10,403 nt of DNA from Paracoccaceae bacterium (GCA_007134805.1 SLKB01000330.1:1-10403), one strand, 5' to 3'. Positions 1-6,976 are shown, numbered from the stretch's first letter. Notes: a model not told the origin generated them from the letters alone. Made by a program: numbers and translations.

Positions 1-63
1 GAACCCCCCTCCAAAAGACCCGACAGCTGTTCGGGCGGCGGATACGATCACTACGTTGGTCAT
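1..63 (-). CDS. phaA: Acetyl-CoA acetyltransferase (thiolase), N-terminal fragment cut by window edge
   Basis: An ATG at 63-61 on the minus strand opens a frame that runs off the window after 21 codons. It reads MTNVVIVSAARTAVGSFGGG and one more residue (F). The VIVSAARTAVGSFGG stretch is the conserved N-terminus of biosynthetic thiolases (PhaA/AtoB), which condense two acetyl-CoA into acetoacetyl-CoA, the first step of polyhydroxybutyrate synthesis, or run the reverse reaction. An AGGAG ribosome-binding site (69-73) lies 5 nt upstream of the ATG, which supports this start. The catalytic cysteine and histidine lie outside the window, so family membership rests on the N-terminal motif only. 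A phaB reductase may follow off-window, as in many relatives (inference). An AtoB-type catabolic thiolase cannot be excluded from 21 residues. Confidence 0.85.
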   Translation of the reverse strand, partial: MTNVVIVSAARTAVGSFGGGF

Positions 64-133
64 GGGAACTCCTCTCTCCATACCTTCTGGTGTACGGGCA
101 GAAGCGCGTGCCTCTGCCGCCGAAGCCAACCTC

Positions 134-161
134 GTTGTAACATGCCTGCCAGACGGTGCAA
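134..161 (-). promoter_or_regulatory. Candidate phaA promoter
   Basis: On the minus strand a TTGCAC -35-like hexamer (156-161) is separated by 16 nt from a TACAAC -10-like hexamer (134-139). The -10 is preceded by TGT, giving an extended -10. Transcription would begin near 127, leaving a leader of about 64 nt before the phaA ATG. Both hexamers are imperfect matches, so this is a by-eye call. A TGC-rich element overlaps the -35. Confidence 0.35.
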
Positions 162-176
162 TGCAGCTTGCGTGCC
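157..176. promoter_or_regulatory. TGC-rich element, possible PhaR operator
   Basis: The plus strand reads TGCAATGCAGCTTGCGTGCC. Repeated TGC/GCA steps resemble the TGC-rich sites bound by PhaR, the polyhydroxybutyrate-responsive repressor of Rhodobacter and Paracoccus. The element covers the -35 of the candidate phaA promoter, a natural place for repression. A second TGCACTGCA occurs at 431-439. The PhaR assignment is inference from motif resemblance and gene context. Confidence 0.3.
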
Positions 177-216
177 GGGGCGCGGGCTATTTCAGGGCAG
201 GCAGCCCAGCGCCCCG
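176..216. repeat. GC-rich imperfect inverted repeat
   Basis: Arms 176-188 and 203-216 pair over 13 base pairs with a single bulged A at 208 and a 14-nt loop. The pairs run from C176-G216 to T188-A203 and almost all are G-C. Neither strand has a T-run after the stem, so it is not a standard intrinsic terminator. It sits just upstream of the candidate phaA promoter and about 240 nt beyond the 3' end of the tRNA gene. It may end read-through from the tRNA, or be a protein-binding or insulating structure. Confidence 0.5.
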
Positions 217-453
217 CAAGTGCGTCCGGGTCCAGCGCAGCCCTTTGCGATGCGCCATGTGCCAACCGGCGGACCCGTTCGAGCCCGAGACCGACAGGTC
301 AAGCGCCCCCCACGCCAGCGCGAAGACGGCTGCAGTGATCGAAGCGGGTGAGACGCGGGAAAGCGAAGACCGATGACACGCGCCAGTTTCTACGAAATAT
401 GGACGCGTTTCAGGGCGATATGCCTTCGGATGCACTGCAAGACAAAGGATGGC
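217..453. other. Intergenic stretch between tRNA-Val and the phaA control region, no gene seen
   Basis: I find no gene here that I can support. Open frames exist on both strands with high G/C third positions, but they lack ribosome-binding sites, run across the tRNA or the phaA start, and resemble no family I know. One TGCACTGCA motif occurs at 431-439. No T-rich hairpin clearly terminates the tRNA transcript. Confidence 0.5.
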
Positions 454-528
454 TGGTGGGCGATGAGAGATTTGAACTCCCGACATCTTCGATGTGAACG
501 AAGCGCTCTACCACTGAGCTAATCGCCC
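454..528 (-). tRNA. tRNA-Val (anticodon CAC), 3' CCA encoded
   Basis: The minus strand folds into a full cloverleaf. The acceptor stem GGGCGAT pairs with ATCGCCC (522-528 with 458-464). The D stem is GCTC/GAGC with loop AGTGGTA. The anticodon stem CTTCG/CGAAG encloses loop TTCACAT, giving anticodon CAC, which reads the valine codon GUG. The variable loop is 5 nt, and the T stem GGGAG/CTCTC carries TTCAAAT. Discriminator A is at 457, followed by an encoded CCA at 456-454. The body is 72 nt without CCA. It lies downstream of lon on the same strand but has its own promoter. Confidence 0.96.
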
Positions 529-539
529 CACACGCGCAG

Positions 540-568
540 CTTCTAGCTTGATGCTGCAGCGGGTTCAA
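540..568 (-). promoter_or_regulatory. Promoter of tRNA-Val
   Basis: On the minus strand TTGAAC (563-568) and TAGAAG (540-545) are separated by exactly 17 nt. The predicted start near 533 gives a leader of about 5 nt before the tRNA 5' end at 528, typical of tRNA genes. This suggests the tRNA is transcribed independently of lon. Confidence 0.55.
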
Positions 569-588
569 GACCATGAAATGCGCGCACG

Positions 589-621
589 CAAACAAAGACA
601 GACCCTGCCCATGAAGTCTGT
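589..621 (-). terminator. Possible lon terminator
   Basis: Downstream of the lon stop, ACAGAC (621-616) pairs with GTCTGT (603-598) across a 12-nt loop, and the next bases are CTTTGTTTG. A 6-bp stem with an interrupted T-rich tail could be a weak intrinsic terminator separating lon from the tRNA promoter. The stem is short and the call is tentative. Confidence 0.35.
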
Positions 622-647
622 GCGGGGCCTGGCGTTGAGTGTCGACG

Positions 648-3053
648 TCAGTGCGCGGCGCGCTGCGACTCAGAGTCGCCCGCGCTCGCGATGCGCGCAA
701 GACGTGCGGCTTCATCAGCGGCCTCGTCCCATTCGACCGGCACTGGCTGGCGTGCGAGGGCGAGGCGAAGAACCTCGCGGACATTGGAAACCGGGATGAT
801 CGTCAGCCCCGATTTCACATTGTCCGGGATCTCGGCAAGATCCTTCTCGTTTTCCTCCGGGATCAGGACTGTCGTTATCCCGCCCCTCAGTGCCGCCAGA
901 AGCTTCTCTTTCAGCCCTCCGATCGCTAGGACATTGCCGCGCAAGGTCACCTCACCCGTCATTGCCACATCCCTGCGCACAGGGATCTGCGTGAGTACCG
1001 AAACGATCGAGGTCACCATCGCGATGCCGGCGCTTGGCCCGTCCTTGGGTGTCGCGCCTTCAGGCACATGGACGTGAATGTCGAACGCATCGAAGCGCGG
1101 CGGCTCTACCCCGATGTCGGGCGCGATCGAGCGAACGAAGGACGACGCCGCGTCGATGGATTCCTTCATCACATCACCCAGCTTGCCGGTGGTCTTCATC
1201 CGACCCTTGCCCGGCAGGCGCACTGCCTCGATCTGCAGGAGGTCGCCCCCTACCTGCGTCCAGGCAAGCCCAGTGACCACACCGACCTGGTCTTCCTTCT
1301 CGGCAAGGCCGAAGCGATGCCGAGGCACGCCCAGGAAATCCGCCAGATTGTCACGCGCCACAATTACCTTGTCGGTTTCTTTCTTGATGATCCGCGTCAC
1401 GGCCTTGCGGGCCACCTTGTTCAACTCGCGCTCGAGATTCCGGACCCCGGCCTCGCGCGTGTAGCGCCGGATGATCTCGGTGATAGCCGCATCCGAGATG
1501 GTCAGCTCACCCTTGCGAAGCCCGTGATTGCGGACGCATTTGGGCAACAGGTGCTGGCGCGCGATTTCCAGCTTCTCGTCCTCGGTATAGCCCGAGAGCG
1601 GGATGATCTCCATCCTGTCCAGAAGCGGGCTCGGCATGTTGTAGCTGTTGGCGGTCGTCAGGAACATCACGTTAGAGAGGTCATACTCGACCTCCAGATA
1701 GTGGTCGACGAAGGTCGAGTTCTGTTCCGGGTCGAGCACCTCAAGCATGGCCGAGGCCGGATCACCGCGAAAATCCTGCCCCATCTTGTCGATCTCGTCG
1801 AGCAGGATGAGCGGGTTCGTGGTCTTGGCCTTCTTCAAGGCCTGGATGATCTTGCCGGGCATGGATCCGATATAGGTCCGCCGGTGACCGCGGATCTCGG
1901 ATTCATCGCGCACGCCGCCGAGCGAGATACGGATGAACTCACGCCCCGTCGCCCTGGCCACGGATCTGCCGAGCGAGGTTTTGCCAACACCCGGAGGGCC
2001 GACCAGACACATGATCGGGCCCTTCAGCTTGGCCGAGCGCGCCTGGACCGCGAGATATTCGACAATCCGCTCCTTGACCTTCTCGAGGCTGTAGTGATCG
2101 GCATCCAGAACGGCCTGCGCGCGGCCTAGGTCCTTCTTGACGCGCGACTTCACGCCCCAGGGGATCGAGAGCATCCAGTCAAGGTAGTTGCGCACGACAG
2201 TCGCCTCGGCCGACATTGGTGACATGTTCTTGAGCTTCTTTAGTTCTGCCTCGGCCTTGTCGCGCGCCTCTTTCGAGAATTTCGTCGCCTTGATCCGCGC
2301 TTCAAGCTCGGCCACTTCATTCTGGCCGTCCTCGCCATCGCCGAGTTCTTTCTGAATGGCCTTCATCTGCTCATTCAGATAATACTCGCGCTGAGTCCGC
2401 TCCATCTGGCTTTTCACACGCGTCTTGATCTTGCGTTCAACCTGCAGAACCGACAATTCGCCCTGCATTAGGCCAAAGATCTCCTCGAGCCGGCTCGCGG
2501 TCTGGGCATTCTCCAGGAGCTTCTGCTTCTGTCCGACATCCGCACCCAGATGGCCCGCGGCGAGATCGGCAAGAGCATTGGCATCGCTCGCCTCTGCAAT
2601 CGCGGCAATCGCTTCGTCGGGAATGTTCTTGCGCACTTTCGCATAGCGCTCGAACTCATTCTGGACCGACCGCATCAGCGCTTTCACTTCATGCTCGGGT
2701 CCGGCGGTCTGCGGGATCTCGCGCGCGCGCACCTCGAAGAATGACTCGTTCTCGATGAATTCCGCGATCTCAACGCGGCTGCGCCCTTCGACCAGAACCT
2801 TCACTGTTCCGTCAGGCAGCTTGAGCAGTTGCAGCACATTCGCCAGCACGCCCACACGATAGATATCGTCGAAGTCCGGGTTTTCCTGTGCGTGATCCTT
2901 CTGCGAGACCAGCAGGATCTGGCGGTCCTCGGACATGACCGCCTCAAGCGCGCGCACCGATTTTTCGCGCCCCACAAAAAGCGGGACGATCATGTGCGGG
3001 AAGACGACCATGTCGCGCAAGGGCAGGACGGGATGGCGGCTGAGTTCGCTCAC
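648..3053 (-). CDS. lon: ATP-dependent protease Lon
   Basis: Cytoplasmic AAA+ serine protease that degrades misfolded and selected regulatory proteins. From the GTG start the product is 801 residues, the usual length. The N-terminal substrate-binding domain begins with [16 protein letters not shown] central helical region is followed by the AAA+ module with Walker A GPPGVGKT (Lys358) and Walker B LLDEID (Asp419, Glu420). The C-terminal protease domain has catalytic Ser674 in PKDGPSAG and Lys717 in GGLKEKLL. These match the E. coli Ser679/Lys722 dyad at identical 43-residue spacing. The frame stays open upstream to a TTG at 3134, but the GTG at 3053-3051 has AAGGAA 6 nt before it and starts where the homologous domain starts, while the longer form would overlap the heat-shock-like promoter. 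The frame looks intact. Confidence 0.97.
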   Translation of the reverse strand: MSELSRHPVLPLRDMVVFPHMIVPLFVGREKSVRALEAVMSEDRQILLVSQKDHAQENPDFDDIYRVGVLANVLQLLKLPDGTVKVLVEGRSRVEIAEFIENESFFEVRAREIPQTAGPEHEVKALMRSVQNEFERYAKVRKNIPDEAIAAIAEASDANALADLAAGHLGADVGQKQKLLENAQTASRLEEIFGLMQGELSVLQVERKIKTRVKSQMERTQREYYLNEQMKAIQKELGDGEDGQNEVAELEARIKATKFSKEARDKAEAELKKLKNMSPMSAEATVVRNYLDWMLSIPWGVKSRVKKDLGRAQAVLDADHYSLEKVKERIVEYLAVQARSAKLKGPIMCLVGPPGVGKTSLGRSVARATGREFIRISLGGVRDESEIRGHRRTYIGSMPGKIIQALKKAKTTNPLILLDEIDKMGQDFRGDPASAMLEVLDPEQNSTFVDHYLEVEYDLSNVMFLTTANSYNMPSPLLDRMEIIPLSGYTEDEKLEIARQHLLPKCVRNHGLRKGELTISDAAITEIIRRYTREAGVRNLERELNKVARKAVTRIIKKETDKVIVARDNLADFLGVPRHRFGLAEKEDQVGVVTGLAWTQVGGDLLQIEAVRLPGKGRMKTTGKLGDVMKESIDAASSFVRSIAPDIGVEPPRFDAFDIHVHVPEGATPKDGPSAGIAMVTSIVSVLTQIPVRRDVAMTGEVTLRGNVLAIGGLKEKLLAALRGGITTVLIPEENEKDLAEIPDNVKSGLTIIPVSNVREVLRLALARQPVPVEWDEAADEAARLARIASAGDSESQRAAH

Positions 3054-3059
3054 GGGAGA

Positions 3060-3065
3060 TTCCTT
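3060..3065 (-). promoter_or_regulatory. Ribosome-binding site fixing the lon GTG start
   Basis: AAGGAA on the minus strand, 6 nt from the GTG at 3053. The alternative TTG start at 3134 has no purine-rich site in front, so this site decides for the 801-residue product. Confidence 0.65.
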
Positions 3066-3099
3066 GTTCAGGTGGTGCAGAACGTGTTTCTTGTCGGAT

Positions 3100-3128
3100 A
3101 TTTGGGCATGACCATGGAGGTATTCAAG
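3100..3128 (-). promoter_or_regulatory. RpoH (sigma-32)-type heat-shock promoter of lon
   Basis: On the minus strand CTTGAA (3123-3128) is followed after 15 nt by GCCCAAAT (3100-3107). This fits the heat-shock consensus CTTGAA / CCCCATnT, with a perfect -35 and two mismatches in the -10. Transcription would start near 3093, about 40 nt before the GTG. lon is a known RpoH target in proteobacteria, so position, motif and gene agree. Confidence 0.5.
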
Positions 3129-3221
3129 CGACAAGGCAAGAACACCGGCCAGTGCGAATAAGGTCCACGTGAGGATCTGGAGCTGGCCATCGGCCCCCTA
3201 AAGGCGGGATGCGACACGCCA

Positions 3222-3249
3222 AAAGGGGGTTCCGGACCACCGGAACCCC
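3222..3249 (-). terminator. Intrinsic terminator downstream of the lytic transglycosylase gene
   Basis: GGGGTTCCGG (3249-3240) and CCGGAACCCC (3235-3226) form a perfect 10-bp stem around a 4-nt loop. On the minus strand the stem is followed by C and TTTT (3224-3221). It lies about 135 nt after the stop at 3385 and upstream of the lon promoter, so it should separate the two transcripts. The bases between 3250 and 3384 show no gene. Confidence 0.75.
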
Positions 3250-3384
3250 ACTCTCACCCTCGTGCCTTCACTTCACGGGAAGAATAGACCCCGGTCGTCC
3301 TGACCAGATGTGGCAACTGTCCCAGAAAACCCACTGCCGGGCAAGAGAATAACCCCTTGCATTTTAGAGAGGATCAGGGCCCGC

Positions 3385-4557
3385 CTAGAGCCTGCCCAAG
3401 AGCTGCGGCGTCGGCCAACCATCGGCCGGAAGGCCGAGTTGCGCCTGAATATCCTGAACGGCCGCACGGGTATTCGCGCCCAGGATCCCGTCAATCGCGC
3501 CAACATTGAAGCCGCGTTGCGACAGGCGTTGCTGCAGGGTGCGCATCTGCTCTTGATTGAGGCCGGTTTCAGGATTGCCGGCCTGATAGATCGGCGCGCC
3601 CATCAACCGGGTCGCGAAATAGGCGGCGGTCGTGACATAGATAAAGCTCTGGTTCCACTCGAAAAGGACACGGAAATTGTGGAACACCATGAAAGCGGGG
3701 CCTCGATGGCCCTGCGGCAGTATGATCGAGGCGCGCATGCTGTCAGAGGGCAGGCTCGCATGGGTCGGCCGCACGCCCATCTGGCGCCACTGCCCGACCG
3801 TGAGTTCGGTGCGCAACCCGGTGCGCGTCAGGTCAAGACCTGATGGGAGGGCCACCTCATGCATCCAGGGCTCACCCGCGCGCCAGCCCTTTCCTCGCAG
3901 CATCGCGGCAGCCGAGAGAAGCGCATCCGGGGCAGAACGCTGCAGGTCGATCCGCCCGTCGCCATCGCCATCTACCGCATAGTTGATGATGTCGCTGGGC
4001 AGTTTCTGCACCATGCCGATCTCGCCCGCCCAGGCGCCCGCAGTGAGCGCGGGGTCGAGCATGCCACGGCGGTACAATTCGAGTGCCGCGAAAACCTGCG
4101 GGCGGAACAACTCCGGACGGCGGCAGTCATGTGCGAGCGTCACCAACGCATTGACCGTGTTGAAATTTCCCTGATTGGCCCCGAAATCTGTCTCGAACGC
4201 CCAGAAGGCAAGAAGGATCCCGCGTGGCACGCCATATTGACGCTCTGCTGCGTCGAAGACACGCGCGAACCGCTCGGCGTTCTGGCGACCCGCGCTCAGC
4301 CGGTTCTGCGAGATGAGCGCGCGAGAGAAATCGAGGAAAGGGCGCTGAAAGATCCCCTGCCGGCGGTCAGCATCGATCACGGCCTGGGTACGTTGCACAC
4401 TGCGGAAAAAACTGTCCACGCGGTTGCGGTCATAACCGCGCTCGACTGCTTCGGCCTTCAGCCCGTTGACGAAACTGCCGAAATCGCCGCCGCAGGTTTG
4501 CGCCTGCGCTCCTGTCACCCAGACCAGCGCGGCGAAGAGTACCAAAGCCTTTCGCAT
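3385..4557 (-). CDS. Secreted lytic murein transglycosylase (SLT_2/MltB family) with C-terminal peptidoglycan-binding domain
   Basis: Cleaves the MurNAc-GlcNAc bond of peptidoglycan in the periplasm, leaving 1,6-anhydro ends, for wall turnover. The product has 390 residues. A signal peptide at 1-19 (MRK, hydrophobic core, cleavage probably after AQA) is followed by the SLT_2 domain at about 25-320. The putative catalytic Glu122 lies in WAFETDFG, and AGEIGMVQKLP with the DGDGDGR loop (about 178-202) matches the conserved second half of the active site. A PG_binding_1 domain fills about 334-390. Cys22 is not in a proper lipobox, so it is probably soluble rather than lipid-anchored. The ATG at 4557 has AAGGAGA 5 nt upstream and places the signal peptide at the terminus; a frame-open extension of 18 residues is less likely. 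It lies 72 bp downstream of the hydroquinone reductase gene. Confidence 0.92.
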   Translation of the reverse strand: MRKALVLFAALVWVTGAQAQTCGGDFGSFVNGLKAEAVERGYDRNRVDSFFRSVQRTQAVIDADRRQGIFQRPFLDFSRALISQNRLSAGRQNAERFARVFDAAERQYGVPRGILLAFWAFETDFGANQGNFNTVNALVTLAHDCRRPELFRPQVFAALELYRRGMLDPALTAGAWAGEIGMVQKLPSDIINYAVDGDGDGRIDLQRSAPDALLSAAAMLRGKGWRAGEPWMHEVALPSGLDLTRTGLRTELTVGQWRQMGVRPTHASLPSDSMRASIILPQGHRGPAFMVFHNFRVLFEWNQSFIYVTTAAYFATRLMGAPIYQAGNPETGLNQEQMRTLQQRLSQRGFNVGAIDGILGANTRAAVQDIQAQLGLPADGWPTPQLLGRL

Positions 4558-4583
4558 GAATGTCTCCTTCGCGATATTCCACG

Positions 4584-4611
4584 AAGGTATTCGACGCGAA
4601 AGGCTTTGCAA
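4584..4611 (-). promoter_or_regulatory. Possible promoter of the lytic transglycosylase gene
   Basis: In the 72-bp gap upstream, TTGCAA (4606-4611) and TACCTT (4584-4589) are 16 nt apart on the minus strand, giving a leader of about 20 nt. The -10 is weak, so co-transcription with the upstream reductase gene is equally possible. Confidence 0.25.
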
Positions 4612-4629
4612 CAGTCTTGTCTGAAGTCC

Positions 4630-5613
4630 TCACGCCATGGTGTCACGGCCATGGGGGGCTGCGAAATCCGGCTCGGGATTGATTGGAATGATCCGGTTCG
4701 GATTGATCGTGTCGTGGCTGTAATGGTAGTGGCGCACGATATGGTCGAAGCGCACAGTCTCGGCCACGCCCGGCACTTGATAAAGCTCGCGCGTATACGC
4801 CCAGAGCGCGGGGTAATCGACAATACGGCGACGGTTGCACTTGAAATGCAGATGATAAACCTTGTCGAAACGCACGAGCGTGGTGAAGAGCCGCCAGTCG
4901 GCCTCGGTGATCTGGCCGCCGACGAGGTAGCGCTGGCGTGACAGCCGCTCTTCCAGCCAGTCGAGCGTGTCGAAAAGAGGATAGACGGCCTCCTCATAGG
5001 CGGCCTGCGTTGTGGCGAAACCCGACTTGTAGACACCGTTGTTGACAGTGTCATAGACGCGGGCATTGACCTCGTCGATCTCGACGCGCAGGTGTTCCGG
5101 GTAGTAATCGTCGTGGTTGCCTGTCAGTTCGTTGTATGCCGTGTTTAACATGCGGATGATCTCGGAGGATTCGTTCGACACGATCGTCGCACGTTCCGTG
5201 TCCCAAAGGACAGGTACAGTGACGCGCCCCGAAATCGCGGGATCCGCGCGCAGATAGATATCGCGCATGAACACCGAGCCGTGCAGCCTATCGCCCGTTG
5301 CGCCCTCAAAATCGGTGGCGAAGGTCCAACCGTCATCGAGCATGTCGGGGTGCACGGCCGAGACATCGATCAACCCGTCAAGCCCTTTGAGCGCGCGGAA
5401 GATCAGCGCCCGATGCGCCCAGGGGCAGGCATAAGAGACATAGAGGTGATAGCGTCCTGGCTCGGCCTTGAAACCACCCTCGCCGGAGGGGCCGGCGCGG
5501 CCGTCCGCCGTCACCCAGTTGCGAAACCGCGACGTATCGCGCTTGAAGGCACCGCCGGTTTTCTCGGTGTCATACCATTCGCTTGACCACTCACCGTTTA
5601 TCAATTGACCCAT
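4630..5613 (-). CDS. yqjG: Glutathionyl-hydroquinone reductase (Xi-class glutathione S-transferase)
   Basis: Cytoplasmic enzyme that uses glutathione to reduce glutathionyl-(hydro)quinones back to hydroquinones, linked to quinone detoxification or aromatic degradation. The product has 327 residues against 328 for E. coli YqjG. The N-terminal thioredoxin-like domain carries catalytic Cys63 in SYACPWAHR, the CPWA signature of the class. It continues with the cis-proline segment VPVLW (131-137) and ESSEI (148-152) for glutathione contact. The C-terminal helical domain has Tyr195, Tyr253 and Tyr296 at the positions known to be functional in E. coli, and ends with the DTINP segment near 301. The ATG has AGGAG upstream (AAAAGGAGTGAGACG-ATG). 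It is flanked on the same strand by the PatB-like gene (91 bp upstream) and the transglycosylase gene. The symbol is by homology. Confidence 0.93.
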   Translation of the reverse strand: MGQLINGEWSSEWYDTEKTGGAFKRDTSRFRNWVTADGRAGPSGEGGFKAEPGRYHLYVSYACPWAHRALIFRALKGLDGLIDVSAVHPDMLDDGWTFATDFEGATGDRLHGSVFMRDIYLRADPAISGRVTVPVLWDTERATIVSNESSEIIRMLNTAYNELTGNHDDYYPEHLRVEIDEVNARVYDTVNNGVYKSGFATTQAAYEEAVYPLFDTLDWLEERLSRQRYLVGGQITEADWRLFTTLVRFDKVYHLHFKCNRRRIVDYPALWAYTRELYQVPGVAETVRFDHIVRHYHYSHDTINPNRIIPINPEPDFAAPHGRDTMA

Positions 5614-5704
5614 CGTCTCACTCCTTTTCCGTGTCTTGATGTGAGATGACGGCGCCAGGCCCCAGAGACAAGCTGCAGATTCGCACTGGCCGTGTGCAGC
5701 CCTG

Positions 5705-6877
5705 TCACTGAAGGTCGCCGAAAGCCTGCCGGAGGCGCGTCACGGCTTCTTCGATGGTGGCGCGCGGCGCACCGAGATTGAAGCGCAGAAAGGATGTGCC
5801 GCCAGTGCCGAAGCTCGGTCCATGATTGGCAGCGATCCCCGCCGCCTGTTCGACCCGGCGCGTGAATTCGGGCGGCGCCATGCCAGTGCCGGAGAAGTCG
5901 ACCCACGCCAGATAGGTCGCCTCGAGGGGCATCGAACGCAGCCCAGGGATCGCATTGACACCGGCATCGAAAAGCTTGCGGTTCGTGTCAAGATAGGCGC
6001 AGAGCGTATCGACCCAGGCCGCACCCTCGGGGGAATAGGCAGCCGTGACCGCGTGCAGACCGAAAGCGTTCGGCGAAACGCCCAGCCCTGCAAGCACGCT
6101 GCCGAACTGCTGGCGCAGACGCGGGTCGGGGATGATGACATTGCCACAATGCAGCCCCGCCAGGTTGAAGGTCTTGGAGGCAGCCGTCAGCATCACCAGC
6201 CGGTCCAGCACCTCGGGGCAGGCGCGCGGCATCGGGACGTGGTGATGGCCCGGCATGACCAGATCATGGTGGATCTCGTCTGAGACCAGCAACAGATCGT
6301 GGCGCGCGCAAAACTCGGCAAGTGCCTGCAACTCCGCCCCCGACCAGACGCGCCCGCCAGGATTATGCGGCGAGCACAGGATCACCATACGTTCAGCCCC
6401 GGTCATCTGCGCGTTGGCCGCGTCTAGATCCATCTCATAGCGGCCATCCACCAGCGCGAGCGGGCATTCGACAACCTGCCGCCCGGCCCCGCGGATCGTG
6501 CGGGCGAATGCGTGATAGACTGGCGTGAACAGCACCACCCCATCGCCCGGCTGGGTCCATGTCTGCAGGCAGAGACCCACGGCATTGACCAGCCCATGCG
6601 TCGTGAAGATCTCGGCGGGGTCGATCTGCCAGTCATGCCGCGCGGCCATCCACCACGAGATTGCCTCGCGGTAGGCGCGATCATCGCCAAAATAGCCATA
6701 GACCCCGTGATCGACTGCTGCGCGCAAGGACTCCTGCACGATCTGCGGCGCGCGGAAATCCATGTCGGCCACCCACATTGGCAACCCCGTCTCAGCGGGC
6801 ACGCCGTAGATCTTCTCCATCATGTCCCACTTTTGCGAATGCGTACCGCGCCGGTCGATTATTTCGTCGAAATTCAT
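5705..6877 (-). CDS. patB: MalY/PatB-type PLP-dependent C-S lyase (putative cystathionine beta-lyase)
   Basis: Fold-type I PLP enzyme of 390 residues, the usual size. It probably cleaves C-S bonds of cystathionine or related cysteine conjugates to a thiol, pyruvate and ammonia. MWVADMDF (34-41) is the family's N-terminal signature. Tyr121 (TPVY), Asn172 (SPHNPGG) and Asp200 (VSDEIHHD) contact PLP. Lys235 in ASKTFNLAGL forms the Schiff base, and Arg365 in LRFNLGAP binds the substrate carboxylate. All key residues are present. GGAGG sits 6 nt before the ATG. It diverges from def across a 99-bp gap. Methionine synthesis, cysteine catabolism or release of sulfur volatiles are all plausible. MalY and PatB are not separable by motif, so the symbol is tentative. 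Confidence 0.9.
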   Translation of the reverse strand: MNFDEIIDRRGTHSQKWDMMEKIYGVPAETGLPMWVADMDFRAPQIVQESLRAAVDHGVYGYFGDDRAYREAISWWMAARHDWQIDPAEIFTTHGLVNAVGLCLQTWTQPGDGVVLFTPVYHAFARTIRGAGRQVVECPLALVDGRYEMDLDAANAQMTGAERMVILCSPHNPGGRVWSGAELQALAEFCARHDLLLVSDEIHHDLVMPGHHHVPMPRACPEVLDRLVMLTAASKTFNLAGLHCGNVIIPDPRLRQQFGSVLAGLGVSPNAFGLHAVTAAYSPEGAAWVDTLCAYLDTNRKLFDAGVNAIPGLRSMPLEATYLAWVDFSGTGMAPPEFTRRVEQAAGIAANHGPSFGTGGTSFLRFNLGAPRATIEEAVTRLRQAFGDLQ

Positions 6878-6898
6878 GTCCTGCCTCCGTTTGGCGTC

Positions 6899-6926
6899 AG
6901 GCTACAGGCGCGCGCGCGCGCCGCAA
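6899..6926 (-). promoter_or_regulatory. Candidate promoter of the PatB-like gene, with alternating-CG spacer
   Basis: TTGCGG (6921-6926) and TAGCCT (6899-6904) on the minus strand are 16 nt apart. The predicted start near 6892 leaves a leader of about 14 nt carrying GGAGG. Fourteen of the 16 spacer bases are alternating C and G. Confidence 0.4.
6907..6922. repeat. Alternating CG tract, 16-bp palindrome
   Basis: GGCGCGCGCGCGCGCC is a perfect palindrome whose core is seven CG/GC dinucleotides. Such alternating runs can adopt left-handed Z-DNA under negative supercoiling (established for (CG)n). It falls between the -35 and -10 of the candidate patB promoter. Confidence 0.8.
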
Positions 6927-6941
6927 GTGCGAAAAGGGCCA

Positions 6942-6970
6942 TTGAACGGCTCGAGAGCTTGGCATACATC
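6942..6970 (+). promoter_or_regulatory. Candidate def-fmt promoter, predicts a leaderless mRNA
   Basis: TTGAAC (6942-6947) is followed after 17 nt by TACATC (6965-6970). Seven bases past the -10 lies 6977, the A of the def ATG. No Shine-Dalgarno sequence precedes that ATG, which fits leaderless initiation. The -10 is a poor consensus match. Confidence 0.4.
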
Positions 6971-6976
6971 CGCGCC

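Noticed and set aside
56..376. Plus-strand open frame of 106 codons over the tRNA-phaA gap
   Set aside because: It overlaps the phaA start antisense, begins at TTG without a ribosome-binding site, has a low-complexity Ala/Arg-rich composition and resembles no family I know.
374..520. Plus-strand frame crossing the tRNA that reads ...MRDLNSRHLRCERSALPLS
   Set aside because: This is the well-known false protein made by translating the antisense of a tRNA gene; the cloverleaf on the other strand explains the sequence.
454..528. tRNA-Val as an integration site for a mobile element
   Set aside because: No integrase, no duplicated tRNA 3' end and no compositional shift are visible in the window; both flanks are core genes.
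1068..2129. Long plus-strand open frame (353 codons) inside lon
   Set aside because: Antisense shadow of a GC-rich gene. The lon frame has intact catalytic motifs throughout this stretch.
3054..3197. Hydrophobic N-terminal extension of Lon (upstream in-frame segment around TLFALAGVLALSLEYL), as if a membrane-anchored Lon
   Set aside because: The only start in it is a TTG without a ribosome-binding site, located after most of the hydrophobic stretch. The region carries the RpoH-like promoter, and the GTG with AAGGAA gives the normal protein length.
3859..4941. Long plus-strand open frame spanning the transglycosylase and reductase genes
   Set aside because: It is antisense to two well-supported genes and crosses their boundary; it has no recognisable motif.
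6512..6976. Upstream extension of the def frame
   Set aside because: It is antisense to the PatB-like gene, and peptide deformylases begin at the [11 protein letters not shown] segment; the normal length is reached from 6977.
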